A stretch of DNA of 64,000 nucleotides. Source: Bradyrhizobium sp. ISRA430. GTDB taxonomy: Bacteria; Pseudomonadota; Alphaproteobacteria; Rhizobiales; Xanthobacteraceae. The position numbers and the translations under genes are program-made. The stretch lies in contig NZ_CP094516.1 in NCBI RefSeq assembly GCF_029909975.1, forward strand, positions 5,394,001 through 5,458,000, written 5' to 3'. Positions within the stretch are counted from its first letter, which is position 1. The number at the start of each line of letters is the position of its first letter. A model generated the notes under the pieces. It saw only the letters and a program-made list of their open reading frames with translations. It did not search any database and was not told the origin of the DNA. Positions 18,110 to 30,107 of the stretch are shown here, one piece after another.

Positions 18110-20514
18110 AATTCACCCTCTCCTGGCTGAAGGAACATCTCGAGACCGACGAGCCGCTGGACAGGCTGGCCGACAAGCTCACCATGATCGGGCTCGAGGT
18201 CGAGAGCATCGAGGACAAGGCGAGGGCGCTGAAACCCTTCACCATCGCAAAGGTGATCTCCGCCGAGCAGCATCCGAACGCTGACCGTCTGCGCGTCTGC
18301 ATGGTCGATACCGGAGGCGGTGCGGCGCCGGTGCAAGTCGTATGCGGGGCGCCGAATGCGCGCACCGGGCTCGTCAGCGTGTTCTCGCCGCCCGGCACCT
18401 ACATTCCCGGCAAGGACATCACGCTCGGCATCGGCACCATCCGCGGCGTCGAGAGCCGCGGCATGCTGTGCTCGGCGGCCGAGTTGCAGATCTCGAACGA
18501 CCACGACGGCATCATGGAATTGCCGGCCGATGCCCCCATCGGCGCTGCTTACGCCGAATGGGCGGGCCTCGGCGATCCCGTGATCGAGATCAACCTGACG
18601 CCGAACCGCCAGGACTGCACCGGCGTTCACGGCATTGCGCGCGATCTCGCCGCCGCCGACATGGGCAAGTTCAAGGACCCGACCATCAAGGTCGTGAAGG
18701 GCGAATTCCCCTGCCCGGTGAAGGTCACGGTCGAGGACGCCACGCTGTGCCCGGGCTTCGCGCTGCGCCTCGTGCGCGGGGTGAAGAACGGCGCGTCGCC
18801 GGAATGGCTGCAGAAGCGGCTGACCGCGATCGGGCTCCGTCCGATCAATGCGCTGGTCGACATCACCAACTTCATGACCTTCGACCGCGCGCGGCCGCTG
18901 CACGTGTTCGACGCCAAGAAGGTTAAGGGCAACCTCGTCGTGCGCCGCGCTCGCGACGGCGAAACGCTGCTCGCGCTCGACGGCCGCACCTACAATCTCG
19001 ATCCCGCCGTCTGCGTCATCGCCGACGACCACGGTGTCGAATCGCTCGCCGGCATCATGGGCGGCGAGGCCTCGGGCTGTGACGAGAACACCACCGACGT
19101 GCTGATCGAATCGGCGCTGTGGAACGAAATCAACATCGCCCAGACCGGCCGCAAGCTCGGCATCAATTCGGATGCGCGCTACCGTTTCGAGCGCGGCGTC
19201 GATCCCGCCTTTATGGTTCCTGGCCTCGAGCTTGCGACCAAGCTCGTGATGGAGATGTGCGGCGGCGCGCCGTCCGAGACCGTCGTGGTCGGCAAGGCTT
19301 TTGGCGACGACCGCGTGATCGAATTCCCGCTTGCCGAGGTGAAGCGGCTGTCCGGCATCGAGGTGCCGCAGGTCGAGATGAAGCGCATCCTCAACCATCT
19401 CGGCTTCATGATGGCGGGCGCGGGGCCGGTGGTGAAGGTCGCGGTGCCGTCCTGGCGTACGGACGTGCACGGCAAGGCCGACATCGTCGAGGAGATCGTC
19501 CGCATCTTCGGCGTCGACAAGGTGCCGGAGACGCCGTTCGAGCGTGGCGAGGACGCGCGCAAACCCGTACTGACGCCGCTGCAGTTCCGCACGCGGCGCG
19601 TCAGGCGCGCGCTCGCGAGCCGCGGCATGGTCGAGGCTGTGACCTGGTCGTTCATCACCAAGCCGGCGGCGGAGCTCTTCGGCGGCGGCCAGCGCGAGCT
19701 CGAGGTCGCCAACCCGATTGCCGCCGACCTTTCCGATATGCGGCCGAGCCTGTTGTCGGGCCTGATCGCGGCAGCGCAGGCCAATGCCGATCGCGGTTTC
19801 GGCGATGTCGCGCTGTTCGAGGTCGGCCAGATCTTCAAGGGCGATCGTCCGCAGGATCAGTTCATGGCGGCAAGCGGCGTCCGCCGCGGCTTTGCCTCGT
19901 CCGAAGGTCTTGGGCGACACTGGTCGGGCTCGGCGATAGCGGACGTCTTCGACGCCAAGGCCGATGCGCTGGCGGTGCTGGCTGCGGCCGGCGCGCCGAT
20001 GCAGGCGCTGCAAATCGTGCCCGGCGGCGCCGCGTGGCTGCACCCCGGACGTTCCGGAACGATCCAGATCGGGCCGCAGAACGTGCTCGGCTATTTCGGC
20101 GAGATGCACCCGCGCGCGCTCGAAGCGCTCGGCGCCGATGGGCCGCTGATGGCGTTCGAGGTGATCCTCGAGCGGATTCCCGAGGCTAAGAAGAGGCCGA
20201 CCCGCGCCAAGCCCGCAATCGAGCTATCGGCATTCCAGCCGGTCTCGCGCGACTTCGCCTTCATCGTCGACCGTGGCGTGAAGGCCGGCGACATCGTGCG
20301 TACGGCACAAGCCGTCGACAAGAAGCTGATCGCTGGCGTCAACGTGTTCGACGTCTATGAAGGCAAGGGCATCGAGGACGGCAAGAAGTCGATCGCGATC
20401 GCTGTGACGATCCAGCCGCGCGAGAAGACCCTGACCGACCAGGAGATAGAGGCCGTCGCCGGAAAGATCGTCGCCGAAGTGACGAAGAAGACCGGCGGCA
20501 CCTTGAGAGCATGA
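18106..20514 (+). CDS. pheT: phenylalanine--tRNA ligase beta subunit
   Basis: An 802-residue beta subunit, normal for the bacterial long form. It begins [19 protein letters not shown], followed by the EMAP/tRNA-binding domain (about 40-150), the B3/B4 editing domain (hydrolyses Tyr-tRNA-Phe), B5, and the C-terminal ferredoxin-fold anticodon-binding domain ([21 protein letters not shown]). GTG start at 18106 with AGGAGG nine bases upstream. The last codons and stop overlap a family H palindrome at 20506-20555. Confidence 0.97.
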   Translation: MKFTLSWLKEHLETDEPLDRLADKLTMIGLEVESIEDKARALKPFTIAKVISAEQHPNADRLRVCMVDTGGGAAPVQVVCGAPNARTGLVSVFSPPGTYIPGKDITLGIGTIRGVESRGMLCSAAELQISNDHDGIMELPADAPIGAAYAEWAGLGDPVIEINLTPNRQDCTGVHGIARDLAAADMGKFKDPTIKVVKGEFPCPVKVTVEDATLCPGFALRLVRGVKNGASPEWLQKRLTAIGLRPINALVDITNFMTFDRARPLHVFDAKKVKGNLVVRRARDGETLLALDGRTYNLDPAVCVIADDHGVESLAGIMGGEASGCDENTTDVLIESALWNEINIAQTGRKLGINSDARYRFERGVDPAFMVPGLELATKLVMEMCGGAPSETVVVGKAFGDDRVIEFPLAEVKRLSGIEVPQVEMKRILNHLGFMMAGAGPVVKVAVPSWRTDVHGKADIVEEIVRIFGVDKVPETPFERGEDARKPVLTPLQFRTRRVRRALASRGMVEAVTWSFITKPAAELFGGGQRELEVANPIAADLSDMRPSLLSGLIAAAQANADRGFGDVALFEVGQIFKGDRPQDQFMAASGVRRGFASSEGLGRHWSGSAIADVFDAKADALAVLAAAGAPMQALQIVPGGAAWLHPGRSGTIQIGPQNVLGYFGEMHPRALEALGADGPLMAFEVILERIPEAKKRPTRAKPAIELSAFQPVSRDFAFIVDRGVKAGDIVRTAQAVDKKLIAGVNVFDVYEGKGIEDGKKSIAIAVTIQPREKTLTDQEIEAVAGKIVAEVTKKTGGTLRA

Positions 20515-20555
20515 TGCCGAAAAGTGTGAAGCGGTTTTCGGACAACATCATGCTC
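20506..20555. repeat. intergenic palindrome, family H copy 1
   Basis: Begins GAGCATGATG inside the last codons of pheT and ends CATCATGCTC, with GCGGTTTTCGGA inside. It matches the ends of the element at 38082-38149. Confidence 0.7.
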
Positions 20556-20569
20556 CAAGATCACAGAGC

Positions 20570-21340
20570 ATGAGTTTTGGAGACTTTCTCCCCGGCGACG
20601 TCAGCCTCACCGTCGCGCTGGCGCTTTGCGCCATCGCTTTCGTTTCGGGCACTGCGCGCGGCTTCTCGGGCTTCGGCGCCGCGCTGATCTTCATGCCGCT
20701 CGCAAGCAGCGTCGCGGCACCGCGGCTGGTCGCCGCGCTGCTTCTCGTTATCGATTTCGTTGCGGCGGCGCCGCTTGTGCCAGACGCCTGGCGGAAGGCC
20801 GATCGCAGGGCCACTGCGGTGATCGTGCTGGGCGCGCTGATCGGCGTGCCCGTCGGCACCTATTTCCTCAGCGTGCTCGATTCCGTCACCACGCGCTGGA
20901 TCATCTCCTGCTTCGTTGCCGCGTTGCTGCTTCTGCTGCTCTCGGGCTGGCGCTATCGCGGCAAGGATCACACCTGGCTGTCGGTCGGCATCGGCGGCCT
21001 CTCGGGCTTCTGCAGCGGGCTGGCGCAAACCGGCGGTCCGCCGATCGTCGGCTACTGGCTCGGCCGCCCGATTGCCCCGATTGTCGCGCGCGCCAATATC
21101 GTGCTGTTCTTTGGAGCGTCGGACTCCTTCTCGATGATCAGCTACGCGACGACGGGACTGATCTCGCGCGAATCGCTGGTGCTCTCGCTCATCGTCGGCC
21201 CGGTCTATGCCCTCGGCGTCGCCTTCGGCGCGTCCCTGTTCGGCCGCGCCAGCGAAAAGATGTTTCGCGGCATCTGCTACGTGTTGATTGCCGTGGCTGT
21301 GATCACCGGCCTGCCGGCACTGGATGGGATTTTGCGTTGA
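20570..21340 (+). CDS. TSUP family transporter (TauE/SafE type)
   Basis: A 256-residue membrane protein with about eight hydrophobic segments in two repeated halves. Each half has the family signature: SGTARGFSGFGAALIFMPL (about 23-41) and GGLSGFCSGLAQTGGPPIVGYWLG (about 142-165). TSUP proteins export or import sulfite, sulfoacetate, taurine-derived and other organic anions across the inner membrane. No sulfur-metabolism gene adjoins it, so the substrate is not inferable. It starts 14 bases after the family H palindrome. Confidence 0.85.
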   Translation: MSFGDFLPGDVSLTVALALCAIAFVSGTARGFSGFGAALIFMPLASSVAAPRLVAALLLVIDFVAAAPLVPDAWRKADRRATAVIVLGALIGVPVGTYFLSVLDSVTTRWIISCFVAALLLLLLSGWRYRGKDHTWLSVGIGGLSGFCSGLAQTGGPPIVGYWLGRPIAPIVARANIVLFFGASDSFSMISYATTGLISRESLVLSLIVGPVYALGVAFGASLFGRASEKMFRGICYVLIAVAVITGLPALDGILR

Positions 21341-21352
21341 AAACTATCCAGT

Positions 21353-21485
21353 GTCGTCCTGGCGAAAGCCAGGACCCACTACCCCAGGATGTAGTTGTGG
21401 TGCGAAGTGGTAACCCCGAGTCTTCGTCAAACCACTCCCTGGGGTAATGGGTCCTGGAGCTGCGCTCCGCTTGTCCAGGACGACG
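21353..21485. repeat. intergenic palindrome, family D copy 1
   Basis: Begins GTCGTCCTGGCGAAAGCCAGG and ends GTCCAGGACGACGA, with a less conserved middle containing GAGTCTTCGTCAAAC. Copies lie at 24100-24253 and 35930-36074, and a fourth is interrupted by the IS30 element. Confidence 0.8.
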
Positions 21486-21518
21486 AGCTGAGATCGGGGC
21501 GCTTGTCCGCGACGACGG

Positions 21519-22901
21519 CTAACGTTTTTTCCTTCGCTTGGTCGATTGCGTCGGCACGTCGGCGGGTTCGTCCCTGATCGCACCAATCCTGCGCAGCGCG
21601 GCATCAGCCGCGCGCTCGCCGCTGTCCCAGGCGCCATCGACCGTGCCCCACAGGGTCTCGTGGGTCGCCTCGCCCGCGAGGAACATACAGCCGATCGGCT
21701 CGGCGAGGACCTTTCGCGAGAGCTGGCCGCCGGGCGAGGCGGCCGACATCGCGCCCATCACGAAGGGCGAGGCATTCCAGCGCGTCGCGCTGGTCTTCTT
21801 GATCGCTGCAGACGCTTCGCCGCCGAACAGCTTTGTGATCCATTCCCGGGCAAAGGCCGCCATGGCCTGCTCGCCCTGTTCGGAAAGATCGCGGCCGAAG
21901 GAGCCGCCAACATCGATCGAACACAGCGAGGAGCCGCCGATATTGGCGAACATGAGCGCCGTGCGCGTCGAATTGCTCTGCTCGATGAGAATGTCGTCGC
22001 GCGCGAGCCCGAGCGGATTGCCCGGCAATTCCAGCATGATGTGATCGTAGCTGCCGAGCCCGAGCTTGGCCGCGGCATCGAGCGTCCGCTTCGGGATGTC
22101 GGGCGCGAACTTGATTGCTCCCGCGCTCAGCACGTTGGTCGAGACGGTGATGATGGCGGCGCGCGCCGTGATCTTGCCCGCGGGGGTCTCGACGCTGACG
22201 TCGCGATTGCTCCACGCCATCCGGCTTGCCGGCGTCGATAACGCGACCGGCACCTGTTCGCCGAGCTTGCTGATCAGCGTGCCCAGGCCCTGGCGGCAGG
22301 CGATCGCCGCGTTGCGGTCCTGCGCGCGTGCCTTGTCGATGGCCGAGAGTTCCTTGAGATCCTTGCCGGCGAAACTCGCGCCCAACAGGAACTCGGTAGC
22401 ACCCGCCCAATCGCCGAGATCTTTTGGCAGTACGGCAGCGCAGGAGGTATCCAGCTTGCCGCGCGATGCCTCGTCGATCGCGCGATTGGCGCGCACCAGC
22501 GCCGCCAGAAACTCCTCGGTCTCGCCAGCGCGCGCATTGCGGCGGCCGATGCGCATCTTCTGACTGACAGGCGCAGGCGACACGTCGAGCCCGACGCCGC
22601 GCGCCAGGCGGATCATCGGGTTGGTCTCGGGATTGTGCATCCAGCGTGCGCCACGGTCGAACGGCACGCCGAACGTCGTACTATCGGTGATGCAGCGGCC
22701 TCCGATCCGGGATGCCGCTTCGACCACCACCACCTTGCGGCCCGTCGCCATGATCCGCCGGGCCGCAGCGATGCCGGCGACCCCCGCGCCGATCACGACA
22801 ATGTCAGCCTCGCGTGGCAGAGGCGCGGCCATTGCGCGCAGGACCGGCGTTGCGGCAAAGGCCGCCGACGCCGATAGGAAGCTGCGGCGCGTGATCATCA
22901 T
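21519..22901 (-). CDS. FAD-dependent amine oxidase family protein with Tat signal
   Basis: A 460-residue flavoprotein. The N-terminus has a twin-arginine motif (TRRSFLSASAAFAA), so it is probably exported folded with FAD. The Rossmann motif VVIGAGVAGIAAARRI (about residues 36-51) and the C-terminal FLAGEATHETLWGTVDGAWDSG are characteristic of monoamine/polyamine oxidases. The start is taken at ATG 22901 (or the next ATG 22898), directly before the Arg pair; the longer start at 22991 would bury the signal. The substrate is unknown. Neighbours do not suggest a pathway. Confidence 0.82.
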   Translation of the reverse strand: MMITRRSFLSASAAFAATPVLRAMAAPLPREADIVVIGAGVAGIAAARRIMATGRKVVVVEAASRIGGRCITDSTTFGVPFDRGARWMHNPETNPMIRLARGVGLDVSPAPVSQKMRIGRRNARAGETEEFLAALVRANRAIDEASRGKLDTSCAAVLPKDLGDWAGATEFLLGASFAGKDLKELSAIDKARAQDRNAAIACRQGLGTLISKLGEQVPVALSTPASRMAWSNRDVSVETPAGKITARAAIITVSTNVLSAGAIKFAPDIPKRTLDAAAKLGLGSYDHIMLELPGNPLGLARDDILIEQSNSTRTALMFANIGGSSLCSIDVGGSFGRDLSEQGEQAMAAFAREWITKLFGGEASAAIKKTSATRWNASPFVMGAMSAASPGGQLSRKVLAEPIGCMFLAGEATHETLWGTVDGAWDSGERAADAALRRIGAIRDEPADVPTQSTKRRKKR

Positions 22902-23093
22902 GTCATGGTTTCCGGGGACTTGCGCGTAACGGGAACAGCTAGCGAACCTTGCCGTATCTGATGTTGCGCGGCAACCATCATGGTGAATCAATCGTGCTTG
23001 AGCTCACGGAACGATGAACCGAATTGCAACACGTTTCGACCATGATAGAGAAGGGAAAAAGACGGCCGGAAAAGGCCGTGGGGGGAGTTCGAC

Positions 23094-24200
23094 ATGGGGA
23101 CCGTCCTAGACTCAGTCGGCAAGCTGATTGCCGCGTACCTCTCCAAGGAGGTGCCGGGCTACGAGCCGTTCACGCCGAGCGACCCCGAGCACCTGCGCGG
23201 CGTCATCCAGCAGGGCGACGTGCTGCTCGTCGAGGGCAACAATCGCATCTCCGGCATCATCAAGTATCTGACGCAGTCGACCTGGTCGCATGCCGCGCTA
23301 TATGTTGGTCCGATCGAGGGCGCCGTTGAGCCCAGCGGCGAGCCGCATGTGCTGATCGAGGCCAATATCGGCGAAGGCGTCACCTCTGCGCCGCTGTCGA
23401 AATATTTCCCCTATCATACCCGCGTCTGCCGTCCGGTCGGGCTGTCCTATGAGGACCGCACCACGGTCTGCCGTTACGCGATCAACCGCATCGGCTTCGG
23501 CTACGACACCAAGAACATCGTCGACCTGATGCGCTTCCTGATTCCGCTGCCGGTGCCGCAGCGCTGGCGGCGCCGCATGATCGCGCTCGGCTCGGGCGAT
23601 CCGACCAAAATCATCTGCTCGGCCCTGATCGCACAGGCCTTCGACGCAGTGCGCTATCCGATCCTGCCGAAGATCACCAAAGCCGGCAGCCGCGCAGCCC
23701 GCCGCGAGATCCTGCATATCCGCGACTCCTCGCTCTACATGCCCCGCGACTTCGACATCTCGCCCTATTTCGAAGTCGTCAAACCCACCATCGTGCACGG
23801 CTTCGACTACACAGCCCTGCACTGGGCCGACAAGCAAAAGCCGCTCGAGGAGGTGGCGGGCACGTTCAGTGTGTTTCCAGAAGCGATCAGTGCGCCGCCG
23901 CTCGTTCCTGAGGCGATTGACGAAGAAGCGCCGGTTGAAATTCCGGCTGAAGAAGTGATGACAGGCGAGGTGCCTGCACACGCCGCAAAAGATTGTCGAG
24001 CGCATAACGGCGTCCGAGCGGTTGCTGAAGAAGATCGCGATGTACCGTTCGAGGCGCCGCAGACGCGCGCGCAAGGTGGCGGCGTGAACGCCAGCCCGCG
24101 TCGTCCTGGCGAAAGCCAGGACCCATACCGCATGATCTATCGAGTTTGGGCGGTAGGAGTACCGAACGACGAGTCTTCGTCAAACTCCTCCCTGGGATAA
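23094..24200 (+). pseudogene. YiiX-like permuted NlpC/P60 cysteine hydrolase, frameshifted C-terminus
   Basis: The protein (368 residues as read) has the permuted papain-like order: QGDVLLV, then catalytic His66 in WSHAALYVG, Glu89 and Cys175 in KIICSALIAQAF. Family members are amidases/peptidases of mostly unknown target. The start has GGGGGGAG upstream. Near 23974-23985, in a CACAC run, the natural frame appears lost: the next frame reads TPQKIVERITASERLLKKIA and ends in an Arg/Lys-rich tail at TGA 24085-24087. The current frame instead runs into the family D palindrome and stops at 24200. Restoring two bases in the CA run would join the frames. The catalytic domain is intact, so function may survive; sequencing error is also possible. 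Confidence 0.7.
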
Positions 24201-24253
24201 TCGCGACGAGCGCAAGCGTTCGCGCGGAGGTCCCGGCCTTCGCCGGGACGACG
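24100..24253. repeat. intergenic palindrome, family D copy 2
   Basis: Begins GTCGTCCTGGCGAAAGCCAGG and ends TCGCCGGGACGACG. The shifted reading frame of the YiiX-like gene runs about 100 bases into it. Confidence 0.8.
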
Positions 24254-24281
24254 TGGGGGAGATATGTTGCTTGCTCTCCTC

Positions 24282-24364
24282 CGTCATTGCGAGCGTAGCG
24301 AAGCAATCCAGACTATCACCACGGAAAAAGATTCTGGATTGTTTCGCTGCGCTCGCAATGACGG
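24282..24364. repeat. intergenic palindrome, family F
   Basis: Begins CGTCATTGCGAGCGTAGCG and ends CGCTGCGCTCGCAATGACG, with AATCCAGA and TCTGGATT inside. Nearly perfect arms of over 30 bases. Confidence 0.8.
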
Positions 24365-24377
24365 CGAATGCGAAAAC

Positions 24378-24653
24378 CTACCGCTCCGCCCTTCCGATCA
24401 CCGCCATCAGCTCCGCGATCTTCTCGCGCTGATCTGCCTTGTCGCCGCTCGCGATCGCGTGCTCGACGCAATGGGCGACGTGATCCTTCAATATCTCTTC
24501 CTCGACCCGGCGCAGCGCCGCGCGCACCGCCGAGATCTGCGTGACGATATCGATGCAGTAACGGTCGTCCTCGACCATTTTCGACAGGCCGCGAACCTGG
24601 CCCTCGATCCGGCCGAGACGTTTTCCGACAGATGCCTTGATGTCCTTGCGCAT
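24378..24653 (-). CDS. csoR: copper-sensing repressor, CsoR family
   Basis: A 91-residue all-helical regulator of the CsoR/RcnR/FrmR family. The Cu(I) ligand set is present: Cys33 (RYCIDIV), His58 and Cys62 (DHVAHC), with the spacing 25 and 4 found in CsoR. This favours copper over nickel/cobalt or formaldehyde sensing. It is divergent from the copper ATPase gene; the 50-base gap holds the palindrome ATACCC-N5-GGGTAT, the probable operator for both. In known CsoR systems Cu(I) binding releases the repressor from DNA. Confidence 0.88.
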   Translation of the reverse strand: MRKDIKASVGKRLGRIEGQVRGLSKMVEDDRYCIDIVTQISAVRAALRRVEEEILKDHVAHCVEHAIASGDKADQREKIAELMAVIGRAER

Positions 24654-24662
24654 AGGGTCTAA

Positions 24663-24679
24663 ATACCCCTACCGGGTAT
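24663..24679. promoter_or_regulatory. probable CsoR operator
   Basis: Inverted repeat ATACCC-CTACC-GGGTAT centred between csoR and the copper ATPase gene, rich in G/C runs as in characterised CsoR operators. It starts 10 bases from the csoR start and 25 from the ATPase start. Confidence 0.6.
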
Positions 24680-24703
24680 AGGTTGCAAGGCCGGAGCACA
24701 GCA

Positions 24704-27163
<2,460 letters not shown>

Positions 27164-27220
27164 GCGCCGCGGAATCCGTGTAAAACGGCCGCGAGCGGCG
27201 CCACGCGAGGGAGGAGTCTG

Positions 27221-27667
27221 ATGCAGCGAATTACGATCACGATCGAAGATGATCTCTTGGCGGAGATCGATGCCGCAGCGGAAGCGCGCGGCTACCAGAA
27301 CCGCTCCGAGATCATCCGCGACCTTGCGCGCGCCGGGCTGCAGCAGAGCAGCGAAGGTACCGCGCAGACCGGCCCGTGCGTTGCCGGGCTCGTCTATGTC
27401 TACGATCATGCCGCCCGCGATCTCTCAAAGCGCCTGGTGCAGGAATTCCACGGCCATCACGATCTCGCGCTGGCGACGCTGCACGTCCATCTCGACGACA
27501 ACAACTGCATGGAGATGACGGCGCTACGCGGCGACGCCGGTGAAGTCCGGCATTTCGCCGACCACATCATCGCCGAACGCGGCGTTCGCTATGGCCGCGT
27601 GGTGATGATCCCGACGGGGGAAGGAAGGCAGGCGAGGGCGCGAAAGCATGCGCATCGGCATGAGTAG
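27221..27667 (+). CDS. nikR: nickel-responsive regulator NikR
   Basis: A 148-residue ribbon-helix-helix/ACT protein. The DNA-binding start QRITITIEDDLLAEID (residues 2-17) precedes the nickel-binding half, where HHDLALATLHVHLDDNNC supplies His88, His90 and Cys96, plus His77 from the partner. This is one residue off E. coli numbering. NikR represses nickel uptake genes when nickel is in excess. Starts 57 bases after the copper ATPase with AGGAG upstream, but no nickel transporter gene is nearby. Has a His-rich tail (KHAHRHE). Confidence 0.93.
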   Translation: MQRITITIEDDLLAEIDAAAEARGYQNRSEIIRDLARAGLQQSSEGTAQTGPCVAGLVYVYDHAARDLSKRLVQEFHGHHDLALATLHVHLDDNNCMEMTALRGDAGEVRHFADHIIAERGVRYGRVVMIPTGEGRQARARKHAHRHE

Positions 27668-27689
27668 TCGACGCGCGTGCGGTGCTTGC

Positions 27690-27850
27690 CCTCTACCCTT
27701 GTGGGAGAGGGTGGCTCGCCGCATAGCGGCGAGACGGGTGAGGGGTCTCTCGCCGAGAGTCTCACTCTAGATCTGAACTCGCGGAGAGAACCCCTCATCC
27801 GGCGCGCTACGCGCGCCACCTTCTCCCACAAGGGGAGAAGGGAGAGCAGC
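27690..27850. repeat. intergenic palindrome, family E copy 1
   Basis: Begins CTCTACCCTTGTGGGAGAGG and ends CTTCTCCCACAAGGGGAGAAGG, with the paired phrases GGTGAGGGGT and ACCCCTCATCC inside. Related to 31064-31205 and 50197-50338. Confidence 0.75.
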
Positions 27851-27864
27851 GCAGGAGTGGGCCC

Positions 27865-28812
27865 CTAGGCCGCTTTCGCTGCGCTCCCGCACGGCAGGCC
27901 CGCCCTCGCGACACCGCCATAGAGCGGCTCGTTCGGCATTTCCTCGCGCAGGATCTTGCGCACGGCGATCAGCTTCTCCAGATCGATCCCGGTGACAAAA
28001 CCCTTGCTTTCGCAGAGAAACGCGAGGTCTTCGAACACGACATTGCCGGTCGCACCGGGCGCGAAGGGACAGCCGCCAAGGCCGCCGAGCGAGCCGTCGA
28101 GGATGCGAACGCCTTCGTCGAGCGCGGCCGCGGCGTTGGCGATGCCCATGCCGCGGGTGTCGTGGAGATGGATGCAGATCGGCTTCGACCCGGCGAGCTT
28201 CACCGCGGCGCGCGTCAGCTCGGCCACCTGCTTCGGCCCGGCATAGCCGACGGTGTCGGCGATCCCGACGAAATCGACGCCTGCCTCGAGGCATTTGTCG
28301 ACCAGCCGCAGCACCTCGACAGGATCGACCGGGCCGGTGATCGAGCAGCCCAGCGCCATCGAGATTGCCGCATTGACGAGCGGCTTGTGCTGGCTGGCGT
28401 CGCGCATTTCGCAGAGGCGCCTGACGTTCGCGATTGCGGACTCGCGCGAGCGATGCGCGTTGGCCAGGCTGTGCTCCTCGGTCGCCGAAACAACCGAGGC
28501 GATCTCGCCGACGCCGGATTCAAGGGCGTCATTGACCCCGCGCTCATTGAGCGTGAGCGCGACGCCATGGGCGCCGCGCAGGCTCGCCACCGTCGCGATC
28601 ACATCGCGAACATCGACGAACTGCGGAAAGGTCTTTGCGGGCAGGAACGAGCCGACTTCGAAATGCCGCGCGCCGGCAGCATATTCCTCGCGTACCCAGC
28701 GCTGCTTGGCTTCGGTTGAGGGAAACTTTTTCACGAGCTGAAGCCCGTCGCGCAGACCCACCTCGCGCAGGCTGACGCGACCCGAGGGATAAATCTCCTG
28801 AATGCGGCTCAT
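27865..28812 (-). CDS. hydroxymethylglutaryl-CoA lyase family protein
   Basis: A 315-residue TIM-barrel lyase of the DRE-TIM superfamily. Signatures: RDGLQ (residues 22-26), metal ligands in HLHDTRG, and the cysteine loop GGCPFAPGATGN, matching the HMG-CoA lyase consensus GCPYAKGASGN. Known reaction: HMG-CoA to acetyl-CoA and acetoacetate, last step of leucine breakdown. It overlaps the CoA-transferase gene by 4 bp (ATGA, 28809-28812), so the two act together. No isovaleryl-CoA or methylcrotonyl-CoA genes adjoin, so the substrate may arrive as the free acid and be activated by the transferase. Confidence 0.85.
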   Translation of the reverse strand: MSRIQEIYPSGRVSLREVGLRDGLQLVKKFPSTEAKQRWVREEYAAGARHFEVGSFLPAKTFPQFVDVRDVIATVASLRGAHGVALTLNERGVNDALESGVGEIASVVSATEEHSLANAHRSRESAIANVRRLCEMRDASQHKPLVNAAISMALGCSITGPVDPVEVLRLVDKCLEAGVDFVGIADTVGYAGPKQVAELTRAAVKLAGSKPICIHLHDTRGMGIANAAAALDEGVRILDGSLGGLGGCPFAPGATGNVVFEDLAFLCESKGFVTGIDLEKLIAVRKILREEMPNEPLYGGVARAGLPCGSAAKAA

Positions 28813-29996
28813 GCGCGCCTCCCTGCGGCTTTCGACGTGGTGTCTTCATTGTCGATCTCGGCACGAACGGCCGACGTGTCGGCGCCGAGCGGCGCGACCT
28901 TCAAGCCTTCGCCGAGGTTGCGGCCGTTCCACTCGATCGGCAGCGCCGGCACACGGAATGGCTGTCCGTCGGTATTGGCGTTGTTGACGAGCCCGCCCGG
29001 CCGCAACACGTGAGGATCGGCGAAGAGATCCTCAGGGCGATTGATCGGCGAGAAGCAGATGTTGAGCGCATCGAGCTTTTGCGACAGCTCCGCCACGCTC
29101 CGCTGCGCGATCACCTCGGCAACGCGCGGAATGATCCGTGCGCGCGCCAGGATGCGGTCGGTCGTGGTCCGCAAGGCGGGGTCATCGAGGAACTCGGTGA
29201 GACCAAACTCGCGGCAAAAGCTTTGCCAATGGCCTTCGGTGACGACACCGATGAAAATGCGCTCGCCACCGGCGGCATCGAAGATGTCGTAGATCGGCCA
29301 GGCGTGCTCGCGCTCCGGCATCGAGCGCGGCTTGTTGCCGGTCATCTCGTATTCGACCATGTGTTGGGCCACCAGGAACAGGCAGTTCTCGAACAGGCCG
29401 ATGCGGATGTCGGCGCCGTCGCGCTTGCCCGCGCGCTTCTGATAGAGCGCCGCGAGAATCGCGATCACGCCGAACATGCCACCCATGATGTCGTTGGCGG
29501 ACGAGCCGACGCGCTGCGGTTTCTCGCGCGTGCCGGTCATCGCGGCGAGGCCTGACATCATCTGCACGACCTCGTCGAGCGCCGGGCGATGCTCGTAAGG
29601 GCCGGACAGAAAGCCCTTGTGGCCCGCGACGATCAGATGTGGATGGCGGCGGCGCAACTCGTCTGCGTCGAGCCCCTGCTTTTCGAGCAGACCGTCGCGG
29701 AAATTTTCCAGGAACACGTCGGCGGTCGCGAGCAGGCGGTGCATGGTGTCGCGATCCTCCGCCTTCTCGAAATCGAGTACGACACTGCGCTTGCCGCGAT
29801 TGAACAGCGGAAAGAAGGAGGTGCCCATGCCCCCCAAGCTGCGGGTCTTGTCGCCGGCCGGCGGCTCGACCTTGATCACCTCGGCGCCCAATTGCGCGAG
29901 GATCATGCCGCAGGTCGGACCCATGACCATGTGGGTCATCTCGATGACGCGCACGCCTGCCAGCGGCAGTCCGGCCGCTGATCCTTCCCTCTCCAT
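28809..29996 (-). CDS. family III CoA-transferase (CaiB/BaiF)
   Basis: A 395-residue acyl-CoA transferase. Conserved features: LAGVRVIEMTHMVMGPTCGM at the N-terminus, KVEPPAGDKTR, and the catalytic Asp169 in SSANDIMGGMFG, at the same position as Asp169 of formyl-CoA transferase. It moves CoA between carboxylic acids. Translationally coupled to the HMG-CoA lyase gene. The human family member SUGCT transfers CoA from succinyl-CoA to glutarate and hydroxymethylglutarate, which fits this pairing. Divergent from a LysR gene with a 111-base shared control region. Confidence 0.88.
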   Translation of the reverse strand: MEREGSAAGLPLAGVRVIEMTHMVMGPTCGMILAQLGAEVIKVEPPAGDKTRSLGGMGTSFFPLFNRGKRSVVLDFEKAEDRDTMHRLLATADVFLENFRDGLLEKQGLDADELRRRHPHLIVAGHKGFLSGPYEHRPALDEVVQMMSGLAAMTGTREKPQRVGSSANDIMGGMFGVIAILAALYQKRAGKRDGADIRIGLFENCLFLVAQHMVEYEMTGNKPRSMPEREHAWPIYDIFDAAGGERIFIGVVTEGHWQSFCREFGLTEFLDDPALRTTTDRILARARIIPRVAEVIAQRSVAELSQKLDALNICFSPINRPEDLFADPHVLRPGGLVNNANTDGQPFRVPALPIEWNGRNLGEGLKVAPLGADTSAVRAEIDNEDTTSKAAGRRA

Positions 29997-30107
29997 GCGC
30001 CACTCCCTGTTCGCTGGGCAGGCAGCCTAGGCCTTCACAAGCCTTCTGAAAAATATAATCTGTCGAAGACTCTCTTCACGGTTTTCGAACGCTGACCCCG
30101 ACCTGAT

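Noticed and set aside
18055..20109. 684-codon minus frame
   Set aside because: Antisense to pheT; composition is shadow-like.
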